Shown here in pieces: positions 1-5,650 of a stretch of 11,308 bases of DNA. Location: positions 1 to 11,308 of the forward strand of contig CAISDD010000111.1 in the NCBI GenBank assembly GCA_903883985.1, written 5' to 3'. This stretch comes from an uncultured Pseudomonadota bacterium. Its GTDB lineage: Bacteria; Pseudomonadota; Gammaproteobacteria; Burkholderiales; Thiobacillaceae. The number at the start of each line of letters is the position of its first letter. The first letter of the stretch is position 1. The notes under the pieces were generated by a model. It was not told the DNA's origin, searched no databases, and worked only from the letters and a program-made list of their open reading frames with translations. The translations under genes were made by a program, and so were the position numbers.

Positions 1-80
1 AGGTGTTGAACCTGCCCGAGTCGGTGCCCATCGCCACGCGCCTGTCACGTCTGCACGCCGTGCTGGGAGAACAGCCATGA
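1..80 (+). CDS. C-terminal tail of an unidentified ORF overlapping istA start
   Basis: An open frame runs from the window edge (codons from base 3) to a TGA at 78-80 and would encode a 25-residue tail ending in LHAVLGEQP. Its stop overlaps the istA ATG as ATGA, the usual arrangement for translationally coupled genes. I do not recognise the protein. No IS21-type left terminal repeat is visible in bases 1-76, so either the IS left end lies before the window and this ORF belongs to the element, or the frame is open by chance. The fragment is short, so confidence is low; the ATGA overlap is the main support. Confidence 0.3.
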   Translation, partial: VLNLPESVPIATRLSRLHAVLGEQP

Positions 81-799
81 TCGAGTATTCAACCTGGTGC
101 GCCATCCGCGATGGCGTTGCGAAACACCTCACCCCGGCCCAACTCGCCATGTCCCTGAGCCTGGACATCAAGACCGTGCGCCACTGGATCGGCCGCCCCT
201 ATGAACCCCGTGCCACCGTGGTGCGGCCGAGCAAGCTCGATCCGTTCAAGGGTCGCATCGTCGGCTGGCTCGACGCGCATCCCCTGTCCGCTCAACAGGT
301 CTTCCAGCGTTTGCAGGAGGCCGGTTACAGAGGCGGCATCAGCATCGTCAAGGAGTATGTCCACAAGATTCGACCGCCCATGCGCGAGGATTTCCTCACA
401 CTCGCGTTCGCTCCGGGGGAAGTCGCACAAGTCGACTGGGGAGAATACGGCACCATCGCGGTCGGCAATACGCGTCGTCGCCTGTCCTTCTTCGTCATGG
501 TGCTGGCCTGGAGTCGGCTGATGTATGTCGAATTCACCTGCTCGCAGACCATGGAGCAGTTTCTGGCGGCGCACATCAACGCCTTCAACGCGCTCGGCGT
601 GCCGAAGAAGATCATGGTCGATAACCTGCGCTCGGCAGTGCTGAAGCATCCCAGAGGAGAACCCGCCCAGTTCAATCCACGCTACCTCGATTTCGCCCGT
701 CACTATGGCTTCGAGATCGTCGCTTGTGCGCCGGCCAAGGGAAACGACCAGGAACCGGAGGTTCCGCAGGACACCGGCTACGCCGGTGGTCTCGCGTAG
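77..799 (+). CDS. istA: IS21 transposase IstA, N-terminal part ending at a premature TAG
   Basis: IstA cuts and joins the IS ends with a DDE (RNase H-like) catalytic core. Visible in order: a helix-turn-helix at about residues 19-40 (LTPAQLAMSLSLDIKTVRHW), then the integrase core with the first aspartate in VAQVDWGEYG (D120) and the second in KIMVDNLRSAV (D182). The frame then runs into a foreign-looking stretch after CAPAKGN (residue 223) and stops at TAG 797-799. The same frame resumes after the stop with QKGRVERGVGYVK, the expected third catalytic block (E at codon 833-835). The gene is therefore one 77-1429 frame interrupted by an insert that keeps the frame but adds a stop. As a plain ORF the product lacks the catalytic Glu and the C-terminal domain. 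The ATG overlaps the preceding TGA; GGGAGAA at 65-71 is a fair ribosome site. Confidence 0.88.
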   Translation: MIEYSTWCAIRDGVAKHLTPAQLAMSLSLDIKTVRHWIGRPYEPRATVVRPSKLDPFKGRIVGWLDAHPLSAQQVFQRLQEAGYRGGISIVKEYVHKIRPPMREDFLTLAFAPGEVAQVDWGEYGTIAVGNTRRRLSFFVMVLAWSRLMYVEFTCSQTMEQFLAAHINAFNALGVPKKIMVDNLRSAVLKHPRGEPAQFNPRYLDFARHYGFEIVACAPAKGNDQEPEVPQDTGYAGGLA

Positions 800-820
800 C
801 GAGATGCGCGCGGCGCACAG
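746..820 (+). repeat. 69-72 nt in-frame insert of four tandem perfect hairpins within istA
   Basis: Between the istA codons for KGN (ending 745) and KGRVE (starting 821) lies extra sequence absent from the usual IstA motif spacing. It contains four consecutive perfect inverted repeats, each with a 3-nt centre: GGAACC/GGTTCC (751-765, loop GGA), CACCGGC/GCCGGTG (772-788, loop TAC), CTCGC/GCGAG (791-803, loop GTA) and TGCGC/GCGCA (805-817, loop GCG). The TAC and GTA loops of hairpins 2 and 3 are complementary, and GCTACGC (777-783) can also pair with GCGTAGC (794-800). The stop TAG (797-799) sits in hairpin 3. CAG codons lie at 749-751 and 818-820, 69 nt apart. Exact ends are uncertain within a few bases. 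Either a small palindromic mobile element or a translationally skipped segment. Confidence 0.75.
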
Positions 821-841
821 AAAGGGCGCGTCGAACGGGGC

Positions 842-1429
842 GTGGGTTACGTCAAGGCCAATTTCCTGCACGGCATGGACTTGCCTGGGTTCGCCGCGAT
901 CAACCCCGCGGTTCAGGTCTGGCTGGAGTCGGTGGCGAATGTCCGCCTGCATCGGGACACCCATCGCCGGCCGGTGGACCTATGGGCGGAGGAACGCGTA
1001 CACCTGCAAGCGGTAAATCCGCGCCTCTACGATGTGGGCCGGGTGCTAACGCTGCGCGCCGATCGCCAGTTTCGGGTGACCTTCGAGGGCAACCGCTATT
1101 CGGTGCCGGCGCGCTTCGCGGGAAATCAGGCCGGCCTGCTGGAGCGCCGGGGAAATGCCATGGCGCATGTGCGCAAGATCGTGGCGTTGGCCCAGATCCA
1201 CGGCGACGAGGCGGTGACGCGCGCGATGGCCGACGCCCTGGCGTTCGAGGCCTTCAGCAGCGAATACATCGCGCATCTGATCGATGCGCGCACCCGCCAG
1301 TTGCCAGAGGCCAGCCCCTTGCTGCTGATGCACCACCAGGACGTACTGGAGCTGGAACTGCCACCAGCAGACATGTCGGCCTATGCGGGCCTCGCCACCC
1401 CCAAGGGAGAATCTCATGGATCTGTTTGA
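842..1429 (+). CDS. istA: IS21 transposase IstA, C-terminal part
   Basis: This is the continuation, in the same frame, of the istA ORF that stops at 799. The open frame after the stop begins at 800 and reads QKGRVERGVGYVKANFL from 818, including the DDE glutamate (833-835). The first possible in-frame start is GTG 842, which lies after the glutamate, so ordinary re-initiation cannot make a product with that residue. The rest matches the IstA C-terminal beta-barrel region (RQFRVTFEGNRYSVPARFAGNQ) and linker. It ends at TGA 1427-1429, overlapping the istB ATG by 14 nt, the usual coupled istA-istB junction. The sequence shows no decay beyond the insert, which suggests either a recent event or a tolerated one. 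Confidence 0.82.
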   Translation: MGYVKANFLHGMDLPGFAAINPAVQVWLESVANVRLHRDTHRRPVDLWAEERVHLQAVNPRLYDVGRVLTLRADRQFRVTFEGNRYSVPARFAGNQAGLLERRGNAMAHVRKIVALAQIHGDEAVTRAMADALAFEAFSSEYIAHLIDARTRQLPEASPLLLMHHQDVLELELPPADMSAYAGLATPKGESHGSV

Positions 1430-2162
1430 AGCCGTCCTGGCCAAACATCTGGGCCGTTTGCAGCTTCCCTATATCGCTGAACATTACGCAGAACTCATGG
1501 CACAGGCGGCACGGGAATCGTGGCCTCATGGCCGCTTTCTCGAACACCTGGTGGCGGGCGAAGTCGCGCGCCGCGACGAGGCCTTGATCGCCCGAAGGGT
1601 GAAGGCCGCAAGGCTACCGGGAATCAATACCCTGGATGGCTTCGACTGGTCCTGGCCCAAGCAGATCAACCGGGCTCAGGTCCAGCATCTGTTTCGCCTG
1701 GACTTTCTCCCCAAGCACGGCAACGTGATTCTGTTGGGTGGCGTTGGTCTGGGCAAGACGCACCTGGCGATCGCGCTGGCGCACACGGCTTGTCAGCAAG
1801 GACACACCGCGCTCTTCACCAGCGCGGTCGACATCGTCAATTCCCTGGCCGCCGCGCAAGCCACCGGCGGCATCAAGCGGGAAATGGCGCGACTGCTCAA
1901 GCCCTCGCTCCTTGTAATTGACGAGTTGGGATATTTGCCGATCGACAAGTTCGGTGCCGATGGCCTGTTCCAGGTGATCAGCCAGCGCTACGAGCGCGGT
2001 TCCACCATCATCACCACCAATCGCGCCTTCAAGCAGTGGCCCGATATCTTCAACAACGACAGCACACTGACCTCGGCCATGCTCGACCGCCTACTCCACC
2101 ACGCCGAGTCCATCGTCATCGAAGGTCGCAGCTATCGCATGCGCGATCAGCCCGATACCTGA
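1416..2162 (+). CDS. istB: IS21 helper ATPase IstB
   Basis: IstB is the DnaC/DnaA-like AAA+ ATPase that forms oligomers on target DNA and activates IstA for transposition. The 248-residue product has the normal family length. It shows the N-terminal IstB helical region (LFEAVLAKHLGRLQLPYIAEHY), a Walker A loop GGVGLGKTH at about residues 108-116, a Walker B LLVIDELGYLP, and a sensor segment STIITTNRAF. An upstream in-frame start at 1383 exists, but ATG 1416 is preferred because AAGGGAGA (1403-1410) lies at ideal spacing and MDLFEAVLAKHLG aligns with family starts. The start overlaps the end of istA. The reading frame is intact, so this half of the element could still be functional. Confidence 0.95.
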   Translation: MDLFEAVLAKHLGRLQLPYIAEHYAELMAQAARESWPHGRFLEHLVAGEVARRDEALIARRVKAARLPGINTLDGFDWSWPKQINRAQVQHLFRLDFLPKHGNVILLGGVGLGKTHLAIALAHTACQQGHTALFTSAVDIVNSLAAAQATGGIKREMARLLKPSLLVIDELGYLPIDKFGADGLFQVISQRYERGSTIITTNRAFKQWPDIFNNDSTLTSAMLDRLLHHAESIVIEGRSYRMRDQPDT

Positions 2163-2256
2163 CTGCCTACCATCCCACTGCCGCCTCCGGCCCCCAACCT
2201 TGGGGCGCCGGGGGCATTGTGTCTGACTACGATGCCGTCCTCACACCTCGCCATCG

Positions 2257-2274
2257 CACCAGTTTCTCGCCGGC
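2257..2274 (+). repeat. IS21 right-end direct repeat, copy 1
   Basis: The 18-mer CACCAGTTTCTCGCCGGC matches a second copy at 2282-2299 in 14 of 18 positions, sharing the TTTC and GCCGGC blocks. IS21-family ends usually carry two or three such repeats, which bind IstA. Assignment rests on position downstream of istB and on the repeat itself. Confidence 0.6.
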
Positions 2275-2281
2275 CAATTCG

Positions 2282-2299
2282 CTCCACTTTCGAGCCGGC
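2282..2299 (+). repeat. IS21 right-end direct repeat, copy 2
   Basis: CTCCACTTTCGAGCCGGC is the second, outer copy, starting 25 nt after the start of copy 1. The element probably ends just beyond it, near 2306. The matching left-end copies would lie before the window. Confidence 0.58.
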
Positions 2300-2306
2300 G
2301 CGGACA

Positions 2307-2614
2307 TCATGGAGGGCACCAGCTTGGATGGGGCTGGTTCACTATGGCGTATCGCACGATTATGCCCCCCATCGACTTCAGTACACTCAGGTGTGCAGGC
2401 GTGGGGTACGCAACTCATCATGGGCGTAATCATCGCACCGACGCACGACAGAATGGGTCGCACTGGGTGCAGTAGCGGAAGCATTAGGCATCGTGGATCG
2501 GTCCAAGAGCGGATTCCGCATCCTTCCCCCCGACTGCGACAAGACGCCACGGGTCATCAGCATAGCGCTCCACCACCAACCCAGCCTGCTGCACGGTTCT
2601 GGTTTGCGTCTACC
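2307..2614. other. Gene-free stretch between the IS right end and the marC-like gene
   Basis: No reading frame here resembles a known protein. The longest plus-strand ATG frame between the neighbours (2344-2475, 43 residues) has no good ribosome site and no recognisable domain. No T-run terminator is seen for the minus-strand gene that ends at 2615. Upstream of it, still inside the IS, the palindrome CCCCAA-CC-TTGGGG (2192-2205) could slow transcription after istB but lacks a T tract. Confidence 0.5.
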
Positions 2615-3244
2615 CTACACGCCGAACCACATGCCCTTGAGACCCTTGACGATGAATTCGGCGGCGATGGCCGAGAGCATCAGGCCCATGATGCGGGTGG
2701 CGATGTTGATGCCGGTGGTGCCAAGGGCATGGCTGATGGGCAAGGCGGAGCGCAGGGTGAGCCAGACGGCCAGGGCGGCCAGCCAGATTTCACCGATCAA
2801 CAGCGTGTGCATCCAGGAGAGATCGCGGGGAGCGTAGAGGATCGCGGTGCTGATAGCACCGGGGCCGGCGAGCAGCGGAATGGCCAGCGGCACCACGGCG
2901 GTGTCCACCTTGTCCTGCGCCTCCGCCCCTTCCGTTTCCGTGTGACGCGCCCCACTCATCTTGGCGTGCATCATCGACACGGCCATGAGGAGGATGAGCA
3001 GGCCGCCGCCGACGCGAAAGGAGTCGATGCTGATGCCGAACAGGTCGAGGATGCGTTGCCCCAGCAAAGCCGCCACGCTCAACACCATGCCCACGGCCAG
3101 CGCGGTACGACGGGCGTGGGAGAGTCGCTCCCGCTCGCTTTGCGATTGCGTCAGGCTGATGAATACGGGAACGGCGAGCATCGGATTGAGGATGACCAGC
3201 AAGCCGATGAACATCTTCATGTATTCATGCCAGGCCATCGTCAT
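2615..3244 (-). CDS. MarC-family (UPF0056) integral membrane protein
   Basis: A 209-residue inner-membrane protein of the MarC/YhgN family, a group of six-helix proteins whose transport role is unsettled (once linked to multiple antibiotic resistance, later disputed). Hydrophobic segments lie at about residues 10-31, 47-66, 72-93, 116-137, 146-166 and 183-203. Family signatures are visible: GLLVILNPMLAVPVFISLT near the N-terminus and PLAIPLLAGPGAIST before helix 4. A charged loop (about 94-115) separates the two halves. ATG 3244 is chosen because it overlaps the stop of the upstream lipoprotein gene as ATGA, giving coupled translation; a GTG at 3268 would add eight residues lying inside that gene. 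Length agrees with the family (about 200-215). It ends at TAG 2615-2617. Confidence 0.9.
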   Translation of the reverse strand: MTMAWHEYMKMFIGLLVILNPMLAVPVFISLTQSQSERERLSHARRTALAVGMVLSVAALLGQRILDLFGISIDSFRVGGGLLILLMAVSMMHAKMSGARHTETEGAEAQDKVDTAVVPLAIPLLAGPGAISTAILYAPRDLSWMHTLLIGEIWLAALAVWLTLRSALPISHALGTTGINIATRIMGLMLSAIAAEFIVKGLKGMWFGV

Positions 3245-3594
3245 GGGGGAGAGCGATCGTGGTGGCACTTATAGATCAGGAAGGTGCGCTTGCCTATGTC
3301 TTGACGCTCGCCTGCCACCACCGTGTCGCCACCTTCCTCGATGGCGCCGTTGCGCGCCAGTTGCAGCAGGTTGGCATCCACATCCGCGACCGCCCGACTA
3401 TAGATACCGACTTGTGCAACCACGTTGACCGAAGTCTTGCCGATGCGCTGGCAGTCGGAGACCTGGTTCGCGTCGGCCAGCGTCACCCGCTCCGAGCCCG
3501 GCTCGACCTGAATCAGGCTGTCCGCACACCCAGACAGGACGGCCAGCAGCGAAGTCATCACCGTAAAAAAATATATATTTTTTTGAAAGCGCAT
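3241..3594 (-). CDS. DUF4156-type outer-membrane or periplasmic lipoprotein
   Basis: The 117-residue product begins MRFQKNIYFFTVMTSLLAVLSGC, a lipoprotein signal peptide with lipobox VLSGC (lipidated Cys at residue 23). The mature part (QVEPGSERVTLADANQVSDCQRIGKTSVNV through GGDTVVAGERQDIGKRTFLIYKC) resembles the DUF4156 family of small lipoproteins of unknown function; two cysteines, in SDC and in the terminal YKC, could form a disulfide. A longer frame starting at 3699 exists, but the added residues are proline-rich and do not precede a sensible signal peptide, so ATG 3594 is used; GGATCC lies just upstream as a weak ribosome site. The gene is coupled by ATGA to the MarC-family gene. A run of seven A, three TA and seven T (3565-3584) falls inside the signal-peptide codons. 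No specific function can be assigned. Confidence 0.78.
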   Translation of the reverse strand: MRFQKNIYFFTVMTSLLAVLSGCADSLIQVEPGSERVTLADANQVSDCQRIGKTSVNVVAQVGIYSRAVADVDANLLQLARNGAIEEGGDTVVAGERQDIGKRTFLIYKCHHDRSPP

Positions 3595-3905
3595 GGTGGA
3601 TCCGTGACTCGGGGGCTCATGGGGGGGCATAAAGCCTGATCGCGTTCCCGGGGGAGGAAGAAAATAAGGGGGTGTACAGTCACAGAGGGCAGTCGTCATT
3701 TTGGCTCACCGCGACGGGCAGAAAATAATCTTCTGGTCACAGATTAGTCACGCCATGGTCACAGCCATCACATAAAAAATTTCGCTGACGTTTGGTCTGA
3801 GATTATTTTGTGACCAACGTGACCTGAATTCATGCCATTTTGTATAGCTAGACAGAACGATCATCCAGCAGGCGTTAGCCTGGAATCGTTCATAAGTGCT
3901 TGATT
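3595..3905. promoter_or_regulatory. AT-richer spacer with repeated GGTCAC/GTGACC boxes
   Basis: No gene is visible. The stretch 3720-3850 is clearly richer in A and T than its surroundings and holds two direct copies of TGGTCACAG (3734-3742 and 3756-3764, exactly 22 bp apart), a TAGTCAC between them, an inverted copy TGTGACCA (3809-3816) and a further GTGACC (3819-3824). AATAATCT (3724-3731) and AGATTATT (3800-3807) form a separate pair of inverted arms around the group. Two-turn spacing and mixed orientation suggest binding sites for a regulator of the minus-strand lipoprotein-MarC pair, or arm-type sites of an integrase acting at the nearby tRNA. The role is inference; the repeats are directly visible. 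Confidence 0.45.
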
Positions 3906-3982
3906 TGGTGCGGTCGGCGGGACTCGAACCCACGACCCTCGGCTTCGGAGGCCGATACTCTATCCATCTGAGCTACGACCGC
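3906..3982 (-). tRNA. tRNA-Arg (anticodon CCG)
   Basis: Read on the minus strand, the acceptor stem GCGGTCG pairs with CGACCGC, followed by discriminator A and an encoded CCA (3906-3908). The D arm (TAGCTCAGATGGATAGAG), anticodon stem TCGGC/GCCGA with loop CTCCGAA (anticodon CCG, reading CGG) and T arm with GGTTCGAGTCC are all intact. The 5' end is at 3982. A truncated copy of its 5' half lies 63 bp upstream. Confidence 0.97.
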
Positions 3983-4045
3983 ATTTGTCTGAAACTGCTG
4001 GGAGACCGGGCCATTCTACCTCGCTTAAGCGGGATGACGTCCGGT

Positions 4046-4091
4046 TTCGGAGGCCGATACTCTATCCATCTGAGCTACGACCGCATTGTCT
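4046..4091 (-). pseudogene. Truncated tRNA-Arg copy (5' half to anticodon loop)
   Basis: Bases 4046-4084 are identical to the 5' half of the tRNA-Arg gene (3944-3982), from the first base of the acceptor stem through the D arm and the CTCCGAA anticodon loop. The likeness continues about 7-9 bases upstream of the 5' end with a one-base gap. Beyond the anticodon loop the sequence diverges (ACCGG in place of GCCGA), and no variable loop, T arm or 3' acceptor strand follows, so it cannot fold as a tRNA. The break point at the anticodon loop is a known crossover site for tRNA-targeting integrases, so this may be a recombination scar; partial tandem duplication is the alternative. Confidence 0.85.
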
Positions 4092-4152
4092 TGATAGGCA
4101 CTAGGTAGCTCTCGGCCACCCAAACCACGGAGTGAAGGGTAGCACAGCAACC

Positions 4153-4182
4153 TTCCGGTTGGCGGGGCAATGCACTTATAAT
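4153..4182 (+). promoter_or_regulatory. Likely sigma-70 promoter of the diheme cytochrome gene
   Basis: A perfect -10 hexamer TATAAT lies at 4177-4182, about 40 nt before the start codon. A weak -35 candidate TTCCGG (4153-4158) sits 18 bp upstream. The -10 is convincing; the -35 is not. Confidence 0.55.
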
Positions 4183-4221
4183 CGCGCGGTCCATCCACTT
4201 GCCTCAGGTTAAGAGCTCGCC

Positions 4222-4998
4222 ATGTCCGATCACATTGAAATGACAAAAACCACGCCCAAGGACTTTCTGTTGGCTACGCTGGGCGGATTGTTTGCGCCGG
4301 GCCTCGCAATATTCCTCATCGTCATGTTGGTGCTGGGAGTACTCGCGAGCATGGGCACACCTGACCCGGCGCCGATGGCCGACAAGACCGTGCGTGAGCG
4401 TATCCGGCCTTTCGGGGTTTCCGTCGCGGTGGACCCCAATGCGCCCCACATCGATCGCACCGGAGAGCAGATATTCAACGACGTCTGTTTTGGCTGCCAT
4501 GGTTCCGGCGCGCTGGGTTCACCCAAGTTCAAGGACACCCAGGCCTGGGGCAAGCGCATCACCCAGGGCTTCGATATCCTGTTGACGCATGCCCTGAATG
4601 GCTTCAACAAGATGCCCGTACGCGGTGGCGAGCCCGACCTCTCCGACCTGGAAGTCGCACGCGGGGTCGCCTACATGACCAATGCCGCCGGGGCGCACTT
4701 CGAAGCCAGTCTGAAGAAGGAAGCCGAACCCAGCGCTGCGGACCTTGCTCGCGGCAAGCTCGTTTACACCGATAACTGCGCGTATTGCCACGACACCGGC
4801 CTGACCGGCGCTGAGAAGCTGAAGGATGCAAAAGCCTGGGCGCCGCTGCTCAAACTGGGCAAGGATTATCTCTACACCGCAGCGATCAAGGGCAGCTTTG
4901 GCGGCCCAGCCAAGGGTGGCAACGACAAGCTGTCGGATGCCGACACGCGCACAGCGGTGGATTACATGGTCGGTCAGGTTCGCGCGGCAGCGAAGTAA
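4222..4998 (+). CDS. Membrane-anchored diheme cytochrome c (cytochrome c5 family)
   Basis: A 258-residue electron-transfer protein with an N-terminal membrane anchor (about residues 17-44) followed by two class I cytochrome c domains in the periplasm. Heme 1 is attached at CFGCH (C89, C92, H93), with its methionine ligand in NKMPVRGG (M131). Heme 2 is attached at CAYCH (C186, C189, H190). The matching ligand loop of domain 2 reads FGGPAKGG, so a glycine (G228, GGC at 4903-4905) occupies the place of the expected methionine; heme 2 therefore probably has a different sixth ligand or an open site. Domain ends carry the usual LSDLEVARGVAYM and LSDADTRTAVDYM motifs. It stands alone, with its own promoter. 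Tandem c5-type proteins donate electrons to terminal oxidases in related bacteria; the partner here is unknown. Confidence 0.9.
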   Translation: MSDHIEMTKTTPKDFLLATLGGLFAPGLAIFLIVMLVLGVLASMGTPDPAPMADKTVRERIRPFGVSVAVDPNAPHIDRTGEQIFNDVCFGCHGSGALGSPKFKDTQAWGKRITQGFDILLTHALNGFNKMPVRGGEPDLSDLEVARGVAYMTNAAGAHFEASLKKEAEPSAADLARGKLVYTDNCAYCHDTGLTGAEKLKDAKAWAPLLKLGKDYLYTAAIKGSFGGPAKGGNDKLSDADTRTAVDYMVGQVRAAAK

Positions 4999-5054
4999 AG
5001 GTTGCCGACAGACACGCTGGCCAGGTTGCGGAAAGTCGGGTTGATTTTCGTAAC

Positions 5055-5122
5055 GTAGGGCGGAACGCAAAGCGGTTCCGCCATTCAATCACCACTGCGG
5101 ATAACCTTCTGGCATCCGCACT
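5055..5122. repeat. Two adjacent REP-like palindromes
   Basis: The first hairpin has arms GGCGGAACGC (5059-5068) and GCGGTTCCGCC (5072-5082), a 3-nt AAA centre and a single bulged G. The second has arms TGCGGAT (5096-5102) and ATCCGCA (5114-5120) around 11 bases. Their outer edges GTAGGG and CTACG give the common form of dispersed extragenic palindromes in proteobacteria. Copy number elsewhere cannot be seen here. Confidence 0.55.
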
Positions 5123-5551
5123 ACGCGCTTGTAAAACCCCGGTTCAGGGTCGAGACCGGATAGGCTACGGGACGGGCGGCGTAACCTCAGCGCTCGACGG
5201 TCGAGACACCGAAGCGGACCTCCTGTCCGTTGGCTGGATATCGCCAGACTCTGGCGGTGAACGTGGTAAACGTCGCGTGCGATTCGCCCACCGGTGGTGG
5301 AGCGACAAGCCAAGCGTCCATGATCGCGAAGCGCGACCATCGATCACCTTGAAGGGGATACCTCCTGGATTCATGCGTTATTTCGTGGTCCGTGGGTATC
5401 CAACACCACATTCATTTGCAAGCTTCCCAGTCATTATCCAGTGGGGAAACGATGTCGCACTCCCACACCACGCTGCTCTCCAGCGCCATGGACACATAAG
5501 TAATCACACGCAACCATTATTGTTTATCCGATATTACGCCGTTGGCCGTGC

Positions 5552-5640
5552 TGTAGAGCGGGCTTGCCCGCGAAGGCCACCGTCGTATCGCGGGCAAAGT
5601 CGATTTGCTCCGCCTGGCCATCGGGCTCACTCCCAAGGGA
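5552..5640. repeat. REP-like pair resembling Pseudomonas palindromes
   Basis: GTAGAGCGGGCTTGCCCGCGA (CGGGC-TT-GCCCG hairpin at 5559-5570) is close to the widespread Pseudomonas REP core. It is followed by TCGCGGGCAAAGTCGATTTGC and CTCCCAAGGGAG, which follow the layout of the opposite-facing REP in that genus. Such pairs are mobilised by RAYT transposases; none is encoded in the window. Confidence 0.6.
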
Positions 5641-5650
5641 GATGCTGTCC

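Larger units (their letters stand above)
1..2306 (+). mobile_element. IS21-family insertion sequence, left end outside the window
   Basis: The element is recognised by the adjacent, overlapping istA (DDE transposase) and istB (AAA+ helper ATPase) genes, the diagnostic IS21 pair, and by two imperfect direct repeats beyond istB typical of IS21 multiple terminal repeats. The right boundary is tentatively placed at the CA ending the GGACA at 2302-2306, because IS21 elements usually end in CA; this is inference, since the left end and any target duplication cannot be seen. The istA gene carries a stop-containing insert (746-820), so the copy is probably not autonomously active unless that insert is bypassed or read through. 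Confidence 0.8.
4999..5650. other. Long gene-free region rich in palindromes
   Basis: No frame on either strand resembles a protein; the open frames at 5089-5411 and 5277-6053 run through hairpins and antisense to psiF. Two repeat blocks are listed separately (5055-5122 and 5552-5640). Between them are smaller palindromes: CTCGA-CGG-TCGAG (5193-5205), CCACCGGTGG (5288-5299 area) and TCGCG-AAG-CGCGA (5324-5336), plus a direct repeat GGTCGAGAC at 5148-5156 and 5199-5207. I see no clear promoter and no T-run terminator for the cytochrome gene or for psiF. Confidence 0.5.

Noticed and set aside
797..799. The istA TAG as a simple sequencing error or point nonsense mutation
   Set aside because: Removing the stop alone would still leave about 23 foreign residues made of perfect hairpins; an inserted segment explains the data better.
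746..820. The istA insert as a tRNA or integron attC site
   Set aside because: There is no acceptor pairing, T-loop consensus or CCA, and no attC R/L box pairs; the four stems are serial, not nested.
89..964. Long minus-strand open frame of 291 residues opposite istA
   Set aside because: It is antisense to istA, whose motifs are clear; the translation resembles no protein family and the frame is open because of high GC content.
2344..2475. Small 43-residue ORF after the IS right end
   Set aside because: No ribosome site, no recognisable motif and no neighbour context; cannot be told from chance.
2036..3274. 412-residue plus-strand open frame
   Set aside because: It starts inside istB and runs antisense to the MarC-family gene; the product is low-complexity and rich in His, Gly and Asp, typical of a shadow frame.
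4046..4091. A second functional tRNA-Arg
   Set aside because: Only the 5' half is present; the 3' anticodon stem, T arm and acceptor strand are missing.
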